A stretch of 64,000 nucleotides of DNA from the NCBI GenBank assembly GCA_900660155.1, contig CABFPE010000766.1:125058-189057 (forward strand), given 5' to 3'. This DNA comes from Hofstenia miamia. Lineage: Eukaryota; Xenacoelomorpha; Acoela; Hofsteniidae. The notes below the pieces were generated by a model. That model was not told where the DNA came from, did not search any database, and saw only the letters and a program-made list of their open reading frames with translations. Both the position numbers and the translations under genes were made by a program. This document shows, piece by piece, positions 12,681 to 25,187 of the stretch (positions are counted from its first letter, which is position 1; each line of letters starts with the position of its first letter).

Positions 12681-13089
12681 ATAATACTATCTATATCCAT
12701 GAAAGCAAGCCTCAGGAGGAGCTTACTGCAATCTGTAACCAAGAAATTTTGCTAACACTATCTGAAAGTATTGTTGTGGAACCCTTGCACTGGTGATGAG
12801 TCACTGTCATTACTAACTCTCCTTATGAGGGTGATGTTTGATCTCTGGACAAAGAGGCAAATGCCTTCCAGGCATACACTTTTCCCCAGACCTCTGCCCT
12901 GTCTCCCATGGCAGGACTTGTATCACTGTGCTCAACAGTTCCACTCGTCTGATCTGAATGGATCCAACCAAGATCTCTATTGTTGTGACTCTAGTCCAAC
13001 TTGAAATGAAAGCAACTGATTGTCTGCCTGTTCTCACTGTGATTCCTGATCTGAGTGAACCCAGCAATCCAGTGCTGATCCCAGTGGTC

Positions 13090-13930
13090 AATGAAAAAAC
13101 TCATGGACACCTAAGTCCCCAAGAATGTGATTCACTCTCTGCTCTCTTGCAACAGCACCATGACATGTTTAACTATGGCTCAATTAGCATTGGTAAGGCC
13201 ATTGGGGAACAACATGCAAATGATTGCCTCATTAAGTTACCAGTTCAGCTAGTGCCAGAAAACCTACATGAAGAATATGAACAGATACTCAGTGATCTGA
13301 TAGAGAGTGGTATCATTTGAAGCAGCAACAGCCCCTATGCAGCACCCACAGTGTTTATTCAGCAAGGCAAGAAGTACTGACTTTGTATCAATTTTAGAAA
13401 GCTAAACAACATCACCATCAAAGATGCATATCCTTTACCTCGCATCAAAGATCTCTTATACAATGCCAGGTAATACAGTTTGTTCTCATGCCTAGATCTC
13501 TGCAAGGCCTATTGGTAGGTACCCATGAAGCCTGCCAACATCCTGAAAACTGCCTTCATAATGCTGTACGGCCTTTTTGAATGGAAATACATGGCCTTTG
13601 GGCTCTGCAATGCTCCAGGCACTTTTCAGTGCTATGTCATGCACATGTTGCAGAATGGTGCCAACATCATTGAACCAGGGATCACGGCATACATGGATGA
13701 CATCCTTGTTGCTGGACACACATTTACTGATCATCTAGATAAATTGGGGTCACACTCTCAAGATCCTGTACAACTCTGGTCTCTGGGTCAATGGCAATAA
13801 TTGTTCTCTTATTTCACCACATGTTACCTTCTTAGGAAGGGTAATCAAACCTGGAAGAATTTCAATAAAGAATGATGCAAAATACCATCTTGACTGCATT
13901 GAGACTCCATGCTCTCACAAGGATGTCCAA
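13090..13930 (+). pseudogene. Reverse transcriptase region of element A (fossil)
   Basis: RT motifs are recognisable in order: YEQILSDLIESGII near 13,275, the FRKLNNITI-type block, DAYPLPRI, then KTAFIMLYGLFEWKYMAFG and NAPGTFQ near 13,545-13,630, and the catalytic YMDDILV near 13,690. This is the standard Ty3/gypsy palm. A connection domain (MGFLNYYNSFIPEI) begins near 13,937. Broken. Confidence 0.8.
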
Positions 13931-14500
13931 AACTTAATGGGCTTTCTAAACTACTACAACTCATTTATTCCTGAGATTGCTAACCTATTTAAGCATATTT
14001 CTAACTTACTCCAGAAAAACACCAAGTTCTGTTGGACCTGGGCTGAGCAAGATGAGCTGGAATCCATGAAGTTAGAACTGAGACAGATCCCAAGTCTAAA
14101 CACGCCCAACTACACCAAAGAGTTTTTAGTTGATTGCAATGCAAGCTCTGTTGCCATCAGTGGCATTTTAAGTCAAATCATCAGTGGTTTAGAATGCCCT
14201 ATTCAGTACTTCAGCTGGAAGCTCTGAAGTGCTGAGTTAAAGTATGGGGCCACTAAATCCAAGATGCTAGCACTCATTAAGAGCTTGAAGAAATTTAGCT
14301 TCTTCATCCTTGGTCACCAGTTTACTGTATGCACTGATAACTCTGAGCTAGCATGGCTTAAGAAGTTTTCCAGGGACAAATCAAACATTGTTGCCCAGTG
14401 GATCAAATATCTGAATGACTTTACCTTTATGATCACCCACCATCCAGGGAGACTCCATCTTAATGTCGACTGCTTCACTGCCCTCCCCAGCTACGAGCAA
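13931..14500 (+). pseudogene. Connection and RNase H region of element A (fossil)
   Basis: After the RT connection (LLQKNTKFCWTWAEQDE) come RNase H signatures: FLVDCNASSVAISGIL near 14,127, PIQYFSWKL, MLALIKSLKKF near 14,264, then TVCTDNSELAWLKKF and HHPGRLHLNVDC. Order and spacing are as in other Ty3/gypsy pol genes. Broken. Confidence 0.78.
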
Positions 14501-14559
14501 GATCTCAGGAAGCTGTCTGGTGAGAAGATTCAATTTGGGTTCATCCCAGCCTGTGAGTA

Positions 14560-16150
14560 TGAGCTCCATCCCAAAATCAACACTGATCAGAATGGGAAAG
14601 TAATCCTCCCCATCCTTGTGAAGGAAGAAATCTCAGAGAAGGAAATTGCTGTCCATCAGCAGCATGATAAGATCCTGTCAGAAATCATCACAAAAGTGAA
14701 TAATCCAAATCATGCTTTAAGCTATGCTGCCAAGAAGTACTTCTAGTGCTATAATTGGAAGGTTACTGAAGCTGGGCTCCTGTAGGTCCATAGTCAAAAC
14801 AACTGGCTGGTGATCCCCAAGTATTTCAGGAGGGATCTCATCCAGAAAATCCATGAGCAAGGTCATCTGGAAATCATCCAGACTGAGAGAACTTTCAATG
14901 CTCACTACATAACCATTGGAGTATGAGCTGTCATCCAATACATGATCAACAAATGCAAAGCATGCCTGCTTCAGGGAGCTGGACACTTCCCAGAGCAAAG
15001 AGCTGAGCTCCACAGTTTGGTCAATGAATGAACAATGAAGTAGTCCATATGGATTTAGAGAAGTTATCAAGAGATGACAAAGGCTTTCAGCATCTTCTGG
15101 CCCTGATTAACCACTTCACCAAGTACATGAGGCTCATCCCACTCAAGAGTACTACAGCCAAAGTCATTGGAAAGAAAGTTGTGAAGGAGTGGATTTTTAA
15201 GTTCAGACCTATGGAGAGGTTAGTCTCTGATTGTGGTCCTTAATTCAAAAACAACCTAATTGCCACCCTCATTTGAGAGCTAGAGATTGTACATGATTTC
15301 ACTACTGCATATCACCCACAGTCAAATTGTGTTGTTGAGTGATTAAATCACACCATCATTAAGCTAATAATGGTAGGTCTAGCCCAGGCCACTAGTCAGC
15401 ATTGGAAGTGAGTAATAGAGGCAGTAGTTTTTCTACAATACAGCTGTTCACTCCACTACTAATGTCAGCCCTTTTAAGGCTATGTTTGGCCATGAGGTGA
15501 GCACTCCCCTGTCTATAATGTTCCTGGATTACAATGAACCCACACTAGAGAATTTCGTGAACCAGATGCTACAGGAGTTTCAGGAAGTGCATCTTAACAT
15601 ATGCCAAAATACCAACAAGTCAGTTATTCACCAAAGAAGAAACTTTAACAAAAAATTGTATGGTGAACCACACAAGCAGGGAGATTCTGTTTTTGCATAC
15701 TTCCCTCATCAGATTGGCAAAGCCCATCAAGTGAGGAAACTTGTCACAAATTAGAACTGGTACTTACTAAATAACAGTAAAGTTGCCCACTTCAAGTGAC
15801 TTATTTGAACTATTAAGGATATAAATAACACAGTCATCAACAATAATAACAAGTTTTCCCTTGTAAATGATGGTGTAAATGAAATTGAGTATTATAACAA
15901 CCTCACCAAGTGTGAGGAGGCCGACCTTACACAGGTCAAGTATGATAGTAACCTTGGTAATAGTAGCAACACTATAGCTACTCATAACTGTGGTAATAGT
16001 AGCAATGCTATAGCTACCCATATTTTGCCTCTGAGAAAGGCTAGAAACCATTTAAATAACCAGGATTGGGACTTTAACCTTATATATTTGTTTAGTAACA
16101 ATGAAATGATCAGAGAACAACCCACCAACCAGACACCACATCCAAAGACG
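14560..16150 (+). pseudogene. Integrase region of element A (fossil)
   Basis: Integrase core blocks are clear: VVHMDLEKLSRDDKGFQ near 15,035, LIPLKSTTAKVIGKKVVKEW, SDCGP, the TTAYHPQ-like block, then INTNVSPFKAMFGHE-like sequence near 15,465 and NKKLYGEPHKQGD near 15,650. A C-terminal tail with LPLRKARNHLNNQDWDFN (about 16,024) resembles the tail that opens element B (LPRRAARDKYVYDPKVWDLN). Broken. Confidence 0.75.
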
Positions 16151-18144
16151 GATTAACCCACAAGATGAAATCAGCAGAGCAGCAACACCAAGACAAATAT
16201 ATGAGAGCACCTTGCATAAATGAGAGTGCCTGGCAGAGGACTCCAGCAGTAGCAGCTGCCACTATGAGAGGTGACAACTCTCCCCTCAGGAGCGTGATTC
16301 CCACAACTATGCATGCAGACAACTCTCTATGCAGGAGCAGACCTCAGATGACTACACATGGAGACAACTCTCTGTGTGGGACTCCTGAGGAGACTAGAGT
16401 GCCCTTTGCTCACATCACTAATCTAACCCTGTCCCAAGTTGACTCAAAACCCCCTCCTAGTCCTGGTCCCTCCTTCTATGGTTCAACCAGCATTAGATCC
16501 AGAAAAGCAGAGGAAAGGAATCAACAATGTCAAAAGTTGGAGATGAGAATCTACATCTGTATTTCATTGCTACGCAAAAGGCTGTCTGTTTGTTCTGAGA
16601 CAACTTATCTGAGGAGATTAAGAATAAGCTTCAATGGACCTTCAACACTAAGGCACTTACATGTTCCATCAACCTCATCCCCTTTATTATTAACACAGAA
16701 CACAGGCCAAAAATCAGCACCATCATCTGCTACAATTTGAAGATACAGGGTGGTATGCCATGACCATACTGTAGGAGCACCATACATACGATGTTCCACA
16801 AAGACTTTAACTTCTCCCACCTATTCCAGCTTCTGAACAGCAAGGAAAAGATCAAAAAGTTTGAATGCATCAATATTGATTTTGATAATTTACTAATTGT
16901 CTATTTCTTTTGTGTTAACAAAGTGACCCACCCCAAAATCATGGAAAAGATCAAGATTGCTTACAGGCTCTCTAAGGTTGAAAATATTTGACTTGTAATG
17001 TTTCTGAAAGAAGAATACCAGGATGACATTCCAGATGATGTAGAAAGTTTACATTTCCACATGAAAAACTTCATGTTTCTCTATAGCAGTTCATACTGGC
17101 CAACTAGCATGTACAACACCAACATTATCTCAGCCACCAAGCTTATCTACACAGATCTGCTTATGTGTAAAAAGATTCCTATACATTGCCTCACAGTTGA
17201 CACTCAACTTCTCATAGATGCATGCATTTATGCCCAAATGCTAGAATCAATCAATATAAACCTGCCCTGCCTCTCCTACATATGTGTTGGATCTTCATGT
17301 GAGTTTTGCCTTTTCTCTGAGCACGGCCACTTTGCAGGAAATCAGTGAAGTCTGGATGAATTGGAAAGCAGACCACTGTCAAGAAAAAGAATGGCCTACT
17401 ATCAACATCCGCAGCCCAAACTCTCAATACAACAGATCAGTTGAAAGGGTCTTGACTGAATTACAACTCTCGCATGACATGCAGGATTGCCAGCTATTCT
17501 CAGAGAAATATGCACCAGTGATTCAGTTGTGTGGAGCCATGTGGATCCTAGCCACCTTCCTTATGTATGACCTGCAGCTCCAACTGCCTCTGGACAAACC
17601 AGCCTGAGAGAAACTTGCCAAAGAGTGCCCTACAAGATTGCTATTGGCCCTTCTGTGTGGAAAGTAAAGAACTGGCTGTTACACTCATGCTCACTACCTG
17701 CTTCTCCAGGAAAATCAAAGAAGGTGATGGAGTGCTTCAAAAAATTCTATGCTCACCTTGTTGGCTCTAGTGGCCCACTTGGCTGTCTACTTCCACAGAT
17801 GATAGTGAACCACCTAGGAGTTGCTTTCTCTGACTTAAACATCTTCTCAGACACTTTCAAAAAATACATGTGGGGAGTGACCACTGAAATGAATTTCCCA
17901 TCATTTAATTCTAAGTACATGCCTCTGTGCACAAGTTGACTAATGCACCATGAGCCTGGCTCAACAAAGCAGTTGCTTGAACTAGTTAGTCACTATGGCA
18001 TTCCCACTTGCACAGAAATCCTGTTTAACTTGGAGCACCTTAATTATCCAGAATGTGGGTACAATCAGTTGATCCAAACCCAGTGACATGCAACAAAAGT
18101 GGTCGAGGTCATTCCCATTGTAGTTCCATCCAAAAAAGGCAACT
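16150..18144 (+). pseudogene. Accessory region of element A, part 1 (function unknown)
   Basis: Coding sequence continues past the integrase tail where many gypsy elements would end. Early on, a short unit containing DNSLC occurs three times (about 16,265-16,385, spacing about 45-50 bp). Further blocks resemble element B: GDENLHLYFIAT, EWPTINIRSP against EWPEINIEVP, MWILATF against MWLIAIF, WKVKNWLL with SPGKSKK, and KKYMWGVTTE against RKYIWGATSE. The WKVKNWLL block also occurs in element C (about 58,960). I see no signal peptide, furin site or transmembrane anchor that would suggest an envelope. I do not recognise the family. Broken. Confidence 0.6.
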
Positions 18145-19250
18145 AAAAGCTGAATAACGTCGAATGATTATCAATTGAAATTAATTGTAAAAAATTTAGT
18201 TAATGAACTTTAGTTTATTTTTGTAAAATGCAACTAAGATTTAATATTGGTCAAAATAAGAAACTTGTTAGCCGATCAAGAGGTAATTGACAAATTAAAT
18301 TGAGCAAACTAACGCTTACGTATGAACAGCCATATTGGCAGACGAATCATTTGAATTTTAAAATCGGCAGGTACTTTTTGTAGAAATTTTATAAATAGCT
18401 TTGATTCAACCATAATTTTGATGAACAATAAATTCTTCGGAGTTTATTTAATTTTCATTTCTACTTTATCTGGTTTGATTATTTAATTAAATGTGCAGCT
18501 AGGCAAGTTGTGTTTAGTAGTGGCTGGAATCCATCACGGGATCGATTCTAGGGTCTTTGTGCCAGTCACGAAAGTGCACCTATGTTACGGTTAGGAGTTT
18601 TTCGATTCTTGCCTAGTCTGACTACCGATCAACACATGTAAGAAATAATCAATGCCTGAAACGACTGGATAGTCGACACTTAGGGATATTTATATATTCT
18701 TAAATGTAGGAGACTCGACTATAATTGACTCGATAAATGACCTCACATGTAATACTATTAAATGTAGGTATAGGAAACTGCAAGTTTGTTATCTGTATAA
18801 TTAAGCCGATAGTTTTACGGTAATGGCTATGTTAGTTATATTATTACATGCAGTTAGTGTCAATGCCCGGTTGCTTTATTAAATAAAAACAACAAACACT
18901 TTACAACTCTGAGTTTAAGTCAGTTACAACTTTACTTGAGTGCACACACCGAGCTAACGTAGGGCATACATAATTAATCCCAGTTGAGCTGAGATGGTGA
19001 TGTGGACTCAACCATCGTTCCAGAAGAGGAGGAGCTGTGTTGTGGAGATCGGCTTTGGGCAGGAGCCCATGGAACAACCGAAGAGGAAACATCATACTGC
19101 CCAGTCACCTAAACAGTGATGGTTATTACCTGAGTACTTAATTAACGTAACTAGTTAATAAGAAAGAGAAATTTGATGGATCAACAAATGGGTAACACCT
19201 CACCCGCAGTTTACTAAGCATCCCTTAACAGTGATTAAACACGGCGTAAC
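18145..19250 (+). mobile_element. LTR-like CpG-rich insert of the element B family
   Basis: A segment of about 1.1 kb interrupts the accessory region. Much of it (about 18,145-19,115) aligns with 28,290-29,250, the end of element B: shared blocks include TAAATGTAGGTATAGGAA-type sequence, TAATGGCTA, GAGTTTAAGTCAGTTACA and GAGCTGAGAT. A TATA-like TATAAATAG sits near 18,391 and AATAAATTC near 18,428. By eye it carries about thirty CG dinucleotides, against a handful in a similar length of element A beside it. I read it as a younger solo LTR. I could not fix the exact ends or a clean duplication, so boundaries are approximate. Confidence 0.6.
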
Positions 19251-20700
19251 AAGCTAGGTGGAGGATGTTACACCATCACTGTTCTGGAACAAATGATGAA
19301 GTCACCTGAGCAATTTTACCATGAGGATGAGTTACTAGCCTCATCAGTAATCAAAGTGTCACCATCAACTAAGGCCTTGATCAAAGCATTACTTTAGAAA
19401 AATTCTCAAGAGCAGAAGTCTTGCTGAAGACTATGCCCACTTGGTCCATCATGGAAAACAAAAGGATCCTTACAATTGAACACCACCCTGAAGAGTTTGC
19501 AGATAAGCCAGTGATTGCTGATCAAGTCAACATTGAAAATGACGTCCTAGGTCTTATGAAATGGTGTCTCACAAAGATGTTCACTAAGGAAGAACTGGTC
19601 CTCCTACTATTGCAAGGGCAACAACTCGCCCTGGACGTAGATTGTACCATCATGCATCTATACATCAATACGCCTTAGGTAGAGAAACTATGGAGCCACT
19701 GACTCTGCAGAGCCTTTTGGGAGTTGATCTGCAAAGCAAAAATCAATTATCCCATTACCATAGGAATGGCCTCCCTCAGAAAGACAGCTAGCTTCACACA
19801 ACTGGAAGAAAATGTTGAGAAGAACAACCTACTCTGCATCCCACCTCCTTGCCTTATGACTCTGTTGATCCTGCCATCTTGGAGGGTCAGTCACAGAAGG
19901 AAAAAGGTCTCTGCCCACCTCTCTGATCAAATCAACTATGTATCAACCACTGCTGAAGTTAATAGGGCAATGCAGACTAAAGAATAAAAAGAAACACACA
20001 ACTTGTTGCTAGAAGGTGGGATCCCAAGAGGGTCTACATTGATGGGAAACTTACCATTAAGGACATTTTTCAGAAGGGGCAACCCATCTCTACTCAGTTG
20101 GAAAAAATCCACTGCACAATCAATTCTCTTGATCCCCACGTCATGATTCTGTTCCAGGCAGGAGGATCTGATGTGGACCAACAATGCTGAAACAATTACC
20201 CACTACTATGACGTCACAAAGCACATAGAGATCATCACAATGCTACGTGCTGAAATTAACAACCCTGAGGAGATGACTCTGCAACAAGTTAATGAGTATT
20301 GTTCTCTCTTCATCAACAATGCCACACAAATGGGATCACTATGGGAGGTCTTCCTCCATTTTTACCCAGACACGAAATTAGTGTGGAGGATACTGACACT
20401 TCACATATGGATGCACTGATGATGCTCCTCATCACCTTGAAAGGTCTCAGGTTATATGAGAGGTTCTACAATGCCTTTTTAGAATGTGCTGGGACACAAC
20501 TGCCCCATCAGTTCCAGGTTACTGGAGCTCAAATATTTTAGACTATGCAGTGAAACCATTACACAACAGGAGGCACTCATGCAAGTTACCTGGCGACCAT
20601 GTTATGCAGAGGTCTCATCATGGGACAACATATTAGCAAAGGAGATGGTTGAAGAAGCCCAGAAGTTGTTATGTGGCCCTACAGTCCAGTTACTACCACA
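19251..20700 (+). pseudogene. Accessory region of element A, part 2 (function unknown)
   Basis: Coding resumes on the far side of the insert and matches the second half of element B's accessory region block by block: KMFTKEELVLLLLQGQQLAL against AFTKTELEELLKQYNQLA, INYPITIGMAS against MNYPETIRLAT, HYYDVTKHIEIITMLR against HYYNITNQVEIVTMIR, then FYPDTK, LKGLRLYERF and KEMVEEAQKLL. It ends at the 3' LTR. The conserved order in two diverged elements argues for one large protein or a pair of proteins. No known domain was recognised. Broken. Confidence 0.6.
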
Positions 20701-23602
20701 AATTTAACCAAGCAGGGTCCTTATTTTATTTATTAAATGGCACTCTCATTCTATTAATTTGGTGCTAATTCTTGATTTAATTCAGTGATTTTAATGATTT
20801 TTAGTGTTTTCAAACTTAAGTTTAAAATAGTTATTAATTGTTCCCTTTATCAAATTAAACATGTAATTGCTCATTTGAATTACAAGGGAATTGAAGTGAA
20901 TTTTTGTAAAATGGTAAAATATTTACCTTTTTTGTATATAATTAGGGAAATCATTGTAGCAAACGTTAAATAAATTTTGGCTCACTTGATACAATTTGCT
21001 TTTTATTTACCTAATATCTCTAACCCTTTTTTAGCTATAGTATTGATTTAATAAGAATGCATTTGTAAGATCTGGTGATAATGTGGGAGGAACTCTGCTG
21101 TGCCTGGGGTGATAACTTGCTCCAAGACAGATAGTAGCACATATTGTGGTCACTTTAAGGCTAAGTATATGTATAGGGAATAACATCTGCTAACATTGAT
21201 CAGTTCATACATGCATATAAGAACAACACAATGCAAATATATTATGCTGTTGGTGAATGAGAATACATTGCAATTACATGTGATTATATTTTATTTAATG
21301 AGCTGAGATAAGAAGAACACTGCGCTAAATTTGTTTATTGAGCTAGAAATTAATACTAGAGACACACAATTAGCACCTTGGCGAGTAAGGATGGTTTCTT
21401 ATGATTTGGCTTCAGTGTGATGCCATGTGAATTGGTTGCTATCTGGAATGCCTTCTTGAGCAGGGGCCCAGTTAACCATGGGTGCTGGGGGTTATGCACC
21501 CATGAATATTTTTTCTCAGGGGGCAGCAAAATGACCATTTAACAGATGTTGCATTCATTTAATTTGCCACTCATTTTCTAAATTTACAATGCAGTCAGTC
21601 TATCTCTTTCAACATTTTTTTGAAATAAATATTTGAATAAGAGATTTTTGTTTTCTGTGTAAATGTAACTCTTGAAGCTCAGCCATTACAAGTATGACAT
21701 AAAATTTATATTTCCACCTATTTCATTTGTTCTATTCTTCAAATTTAAACAAAAGATTAGCCTTAATCAGTTTTGCATATGGACATGAACATATCCATTC
21801 CATTCCACTTTCAGATTGTGAAATAAAAATTCAAAAAACAGACCCTTCTTAACACCACAGAAAATGTTAAACACACTGTAAATGTGCTTAAGAAAATATA
21901 AATAGCTTAAGAACAGTACAAATTGTTTTATAATAACCAAAATAAGTTTACATTTAAGTCATACAGAGCTTTGAACACTTTCTCCAAAATAGGAAGAGAC
22001 TTGTATAAACTACCAGGTTAGTCAGTCTTAAAAAGTTATTTCATTTCTCTAATCTCTACATGAACAAGAGAATTCAAAAGAACCCATGAAGAATACAAGT
22101 CAAAATGTTAATGTAAGCCACATTGACTGAATATTTGCTTCAGCACACTGTTACAACTAAAGCACTTCTAGCTTCAATACCTAAGTTAGTGTTCTGTGTC
22201 AAGGCAATTTTCTTAAGAGCAGCTGTGTGCAAAATAAATTTTGTACTTAGAGGGCAGTTTGATGTAAGAGGTCCACTCTTTCACAAAAAGTGTATGAGGC
22301 ATGGCTGGTAAATGACTAGTGCAAAATCAAATGAAACTAATTGGGACTAGGGCAGAACCATAATCACTAGTTCTAAGAATTATGGAAATATCTGGACATT
22401 TATGGAAAATTATGGAAATGTTTTTAAAATTGTTGTGGAAATGAAATGGATTCGAAATGGTCAGAATAGAAAACACATATTTTCACTTTTTCTGTTTAAG
22501 AATTTGCATTCATGTGGCTGTTGTTTCAACAAATGATCTCTTGGTAAGCTCTGAATGATCAAGAATTAGTTGCAAACAATGATGTGTGTGATGACTGAAT
22601 AGAAAACCTTTTGCTCTTATATTGTGAAATATATTTGAAAGAAAATCTGAAAGTGGATAGTGTAATAAAAACTTTTTACAATTATTATATATGTAGTTGA
22701 AGTTTTCACATCATATTGATTTGTCAACTAAGTTTTGCTAATGTACATAGACTTCTAGCAGAAGCATTTTTACCATTGAATTAGGGTAGGGAAACATTAA
22801 ATGCTTTTAATTTTAAATGATTAACTTCAAAATGATTGCATGAGATAGACTTTTGTTTTGATACTTAAATTGTTTTGTAACAAATATAGAATGTAATTTT
22901 AGACTACATGCAAGATATTTTTTTATCATTTTGTCGCACATTAGGAAAATTATAATTAGGGTAGTTAAAATGCCAAGGCAAAAATTAGCATAATCAAAAG
23001 ATGGTAAAAAATGCTCTGGCAGTGATTTAATCATAGTGCTTGACTGACAGTATTATTTGATTTTTTCCATGTTTGGTGATCAAATTATGAATTGATAAGC
23101 CCAATGTCAGGGTAATCTTTTTGCCTTTATAACAAAAATAACAAGAGTGAACTTACCTTATGAAAAACTATTTGAATTTCAAATTGTATAGATTTTGTAT
23201 CATTGTTTTTCAAGAAGAGCAGAGTGTTTTAATATATACCAATCACCAAACATGTCTTACATGTTTATTTTACCTATTTTGTTAATTATTATATTGGCTA
23301 TTAAGATTGCACTATACATGTACATGTAGTAGGTTTTAAGAAATAAACTGATATGAACTAGTTGCAACTATTGAAGGGCAGCAATTTTGCTAATGCACCC
23401 CCTCATATATTTTTTCTCACTGGACCCCAGTTCTTGAGGAATGGTTTCAGTTCTTTCTATAGTGAAATTGGCAAACTACCAATGTTCATTTGTTGTTGGA
23501 ATGCGGGTTTCTCTTGTTGATGGTAAATCTTTGCAGCCTTCAGTCTGTACTATGTGTTACCCAGTGCCACTTGAGCTGTTAGATGTGCCCCATGATTCTA
23601 CA
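20701..23602 (+). repeat. 3' LTR of element A, split by a hAT-like insert
   Basis: Matches the 5' LTR over about 924 bp once the 21,461-23,430 insert and its duplicated target are removed. It ends GATTCTACA at 23,602, followed by TTAG, the right target-site duplication. The first dozen bases are not well conserved. Roughly 20 differences in about 430 aligned bases by eye, several of them CA against TG. Confidence 0.88.
21461..23430. mobile_element. Non-autonomous hAT-like element, TSD TTCTTGAG
   Basis: The insert is 1,970 bp and flanked by a perfect 8-bp duplication, TTCTTGAG, at 21,453-21,460 and 23,431-23,438. Its ends are imperfect inverted repeats: CAGGGGCCCAGT on the left, CTGGGGTCCAGT as the reverse complement of the right (10 of 12 match). 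An 8-bp duplication with CAGGG-type ends is the hAT signature. No transposase is readable on either strand. The 5' LTR shows the uninterrupted site, so insertion came after element A integrated. A segment at about 22,354-22,428 recurs in reverse at 34,348-34,420. Confidence 0.85.
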
Positions 23603-23606
23603 TTAG

Positions 23607-23925
23607 TTGCAAAATTAAAGGAGAAAGAGGTTAGAGTTGATTTAGTTTTAATAAGAGAAAAAGGTACATTCATACCATTGTAGTATTCTAAATCTAGAAA
23701 AACTTCATTAAAAGCATTTCTATTATATTTGTTATTTGTAATGGATTTATCTTTCTAGAATATTTCTTCTATTTTTTCAGCTTTCATGATTTTTCTATTT
23801 AATAATTTGTTAATAAATTCCCATTTATTTCTTTGGGATGAATGATTTTGATATTCTGAATGTAAATAAATATTACTTGCTTTCAGTTTAGAAACATTCC
23901 ATAAATTTTGTGAAGTGTAATAGGA
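23607..23925 (-). mobile_element. LINE remnant (endonuclease-RT linker)
   Basis: On the minus strand this encodes NKWEFINKLLNRK near 23,830 and, about 25 residues on, NAFNEVF. Both are characteristic of the region before the RT of CR1/Jockey LINEs; the LINE at 6,060-9,590 has KWDFMNNVLNRK in the same role. Only a fragment survives, adjoining the right end of element A, which may have inserted into it. Confidence 0.45.
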
Positions 23926-24226
23926 TATAAATATAATTTTATTAATATTGATAATTTATAAGGTTTCCATGCTTAAGATTTATAGGATTTTCAAATAAAT
24001 TTTGATATATTTTCCATATTAGGTTCTACCAGCAATTTTGGTATATATAGAAGGGCCTAACTCTACTAAGTATGTACTTGGCTGTACTAGTGCATCCCAC
24101 CCCATACTACACTCTACTACATGTGTACTAGGCTGCTTTGAAAAAATATTGATTTAAAATGCTGTCAAGCAAATCACTACTTCATACTTACTAGACAAGC
24201 TACACAACATCAATTTCATATTGAGG

Positions 24227-24263
<37 letters not shown>

Positions 24264-24429
24264 AGCTTGTATATGGAAGTGTTATTTTCTTCTATTTCAA
24301 CAATTTGGTCAGGTCCATATATAATAACACAAGTACTGCCAAATAATGAGTATATGCTAAACAACAGCAGACTACTGCTGTGATGGTAGACATTGAGGAA
24401 ACTAAATTAGATGAAAATGCCAACTTAAA
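23926..24429. other. No gene; AT microsatellite
   Basis: Unassigned AT-rich sequence. It contains a perfect AT dinucleotide run at about 24,228-24,260 just before the region of element B coding sequence. Confidence 0.7.
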
Positions 24430-24739
24430 ATAAATCAAATTAATGGAAACAAAGTTCTTTATGATATCAATGAGTTAGACAGTTTACTGGAAGAAGGTTT
24501 TGACAAGGAATTCAAAATAAATATCAATAATGAAAACTTACAAACAAGAGTACTGCCAAGAAGGGCAGCAAGAGATAAATATGTATATGACCCCAAAGTG
24601 TGGGATCTAAACTTACTCACTGAATTTAGGAAAATCAAGAGAGATGCAACAACTGAGGAGCAAGATAGTGTGCCACAACCAAAAGACCAAATAAATTGTA
24701 ACATCCAATCCACAAAGGAAAATATGGAGGAGTTCTCAA

Positions 24740-25175
24740 ACCAGACGTTGATTTGAGGGTGAAAGGGATGAGAACAAAGAACTGAATAATCAATGGCACA
24801 GAGTTAGAAGGTGTCCTAGTAGTCCCCAACACTGATTTGAGGGCAAGGTGACAAAAAGACGAAATGCCTCTCCCATTGGAGATCTGCAACACTGATTTGA
24901 GGGCATGCAGAGAACTGATGTTACTCCCTACAGAGATCTGCAATGCTGATTCAAGGGCATGCAGAGAACTAATGTTAAGCAGCCCAACTTTCCCTCCAGA
25001 AGTCCACAATGCCAATTCAAGGATAGTGTGACAGACAGAGTTCCAGGGGAAGGTATAGGTGGGGGAAGAACCATATGCATACAAAAGTGATTCAAGGATG
25101 ACATATCTATGGAACCCACAGTTGGTCAATTGCTGAAAGAGTAAACTGTAAGCTGATTCAAGAGTGACTCAGTAG
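24740..25175 (+). repeat. Degenerate coding repeats at the start of the element B accessory region
   Basis: A core like CTGATTTGAGGGC or CTGATTCAAGGGC appears about seven times, near 24,748, 24,832, 24,892, 24,945, 25,012, 25,087 and 25,152, at 53-83 bp spacing. Around the best copies a longer unit repeats, encoding CN(T/A)D(L/S)RACRELML. Element A has three copies of a related unit with DNSLC at the same place. The repeat count differs between elements, as in expandable protein linkers. Confidence 0.55.
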
Positions 25176-25187
25176 AGACCATCAGCA

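Larger units (their letters stand above)
9706..23602 (+). mobile_element. Element A: Ty3/gypsy-type LTR retrotransposon fossil
   Basis: A near full-length LTR element with a 5' LTR, primer-binding site, gag-like, protease, RT, RNase H, integrase, a long accessory region, and a 3' LTR. TTAG flanks both ends. The order RT-RNase H-integrase places it in Ty3/gypsy (Metaviridae). The total is about 13.9 kb, of which about 3 kb is later insertions (a hAT-like element in the 3' LTR and an LTR-like insert at about 18,145-19,250). Paired LTRs differ at roughly 5 percent of positions in the part I compared by eye, suggesting middle age. The coding regions are broken many times, in the order of twenty or more interruptions. 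It cannot be active. Confidence 0.9.

Noticed and set aside
24459-25129. Minus-strand frames with repeated SSLHALKS-type sequence
   Set aside because: Antisense reading of the accessory repeats of element B; the plus strand has the conserved counterpart in element A.
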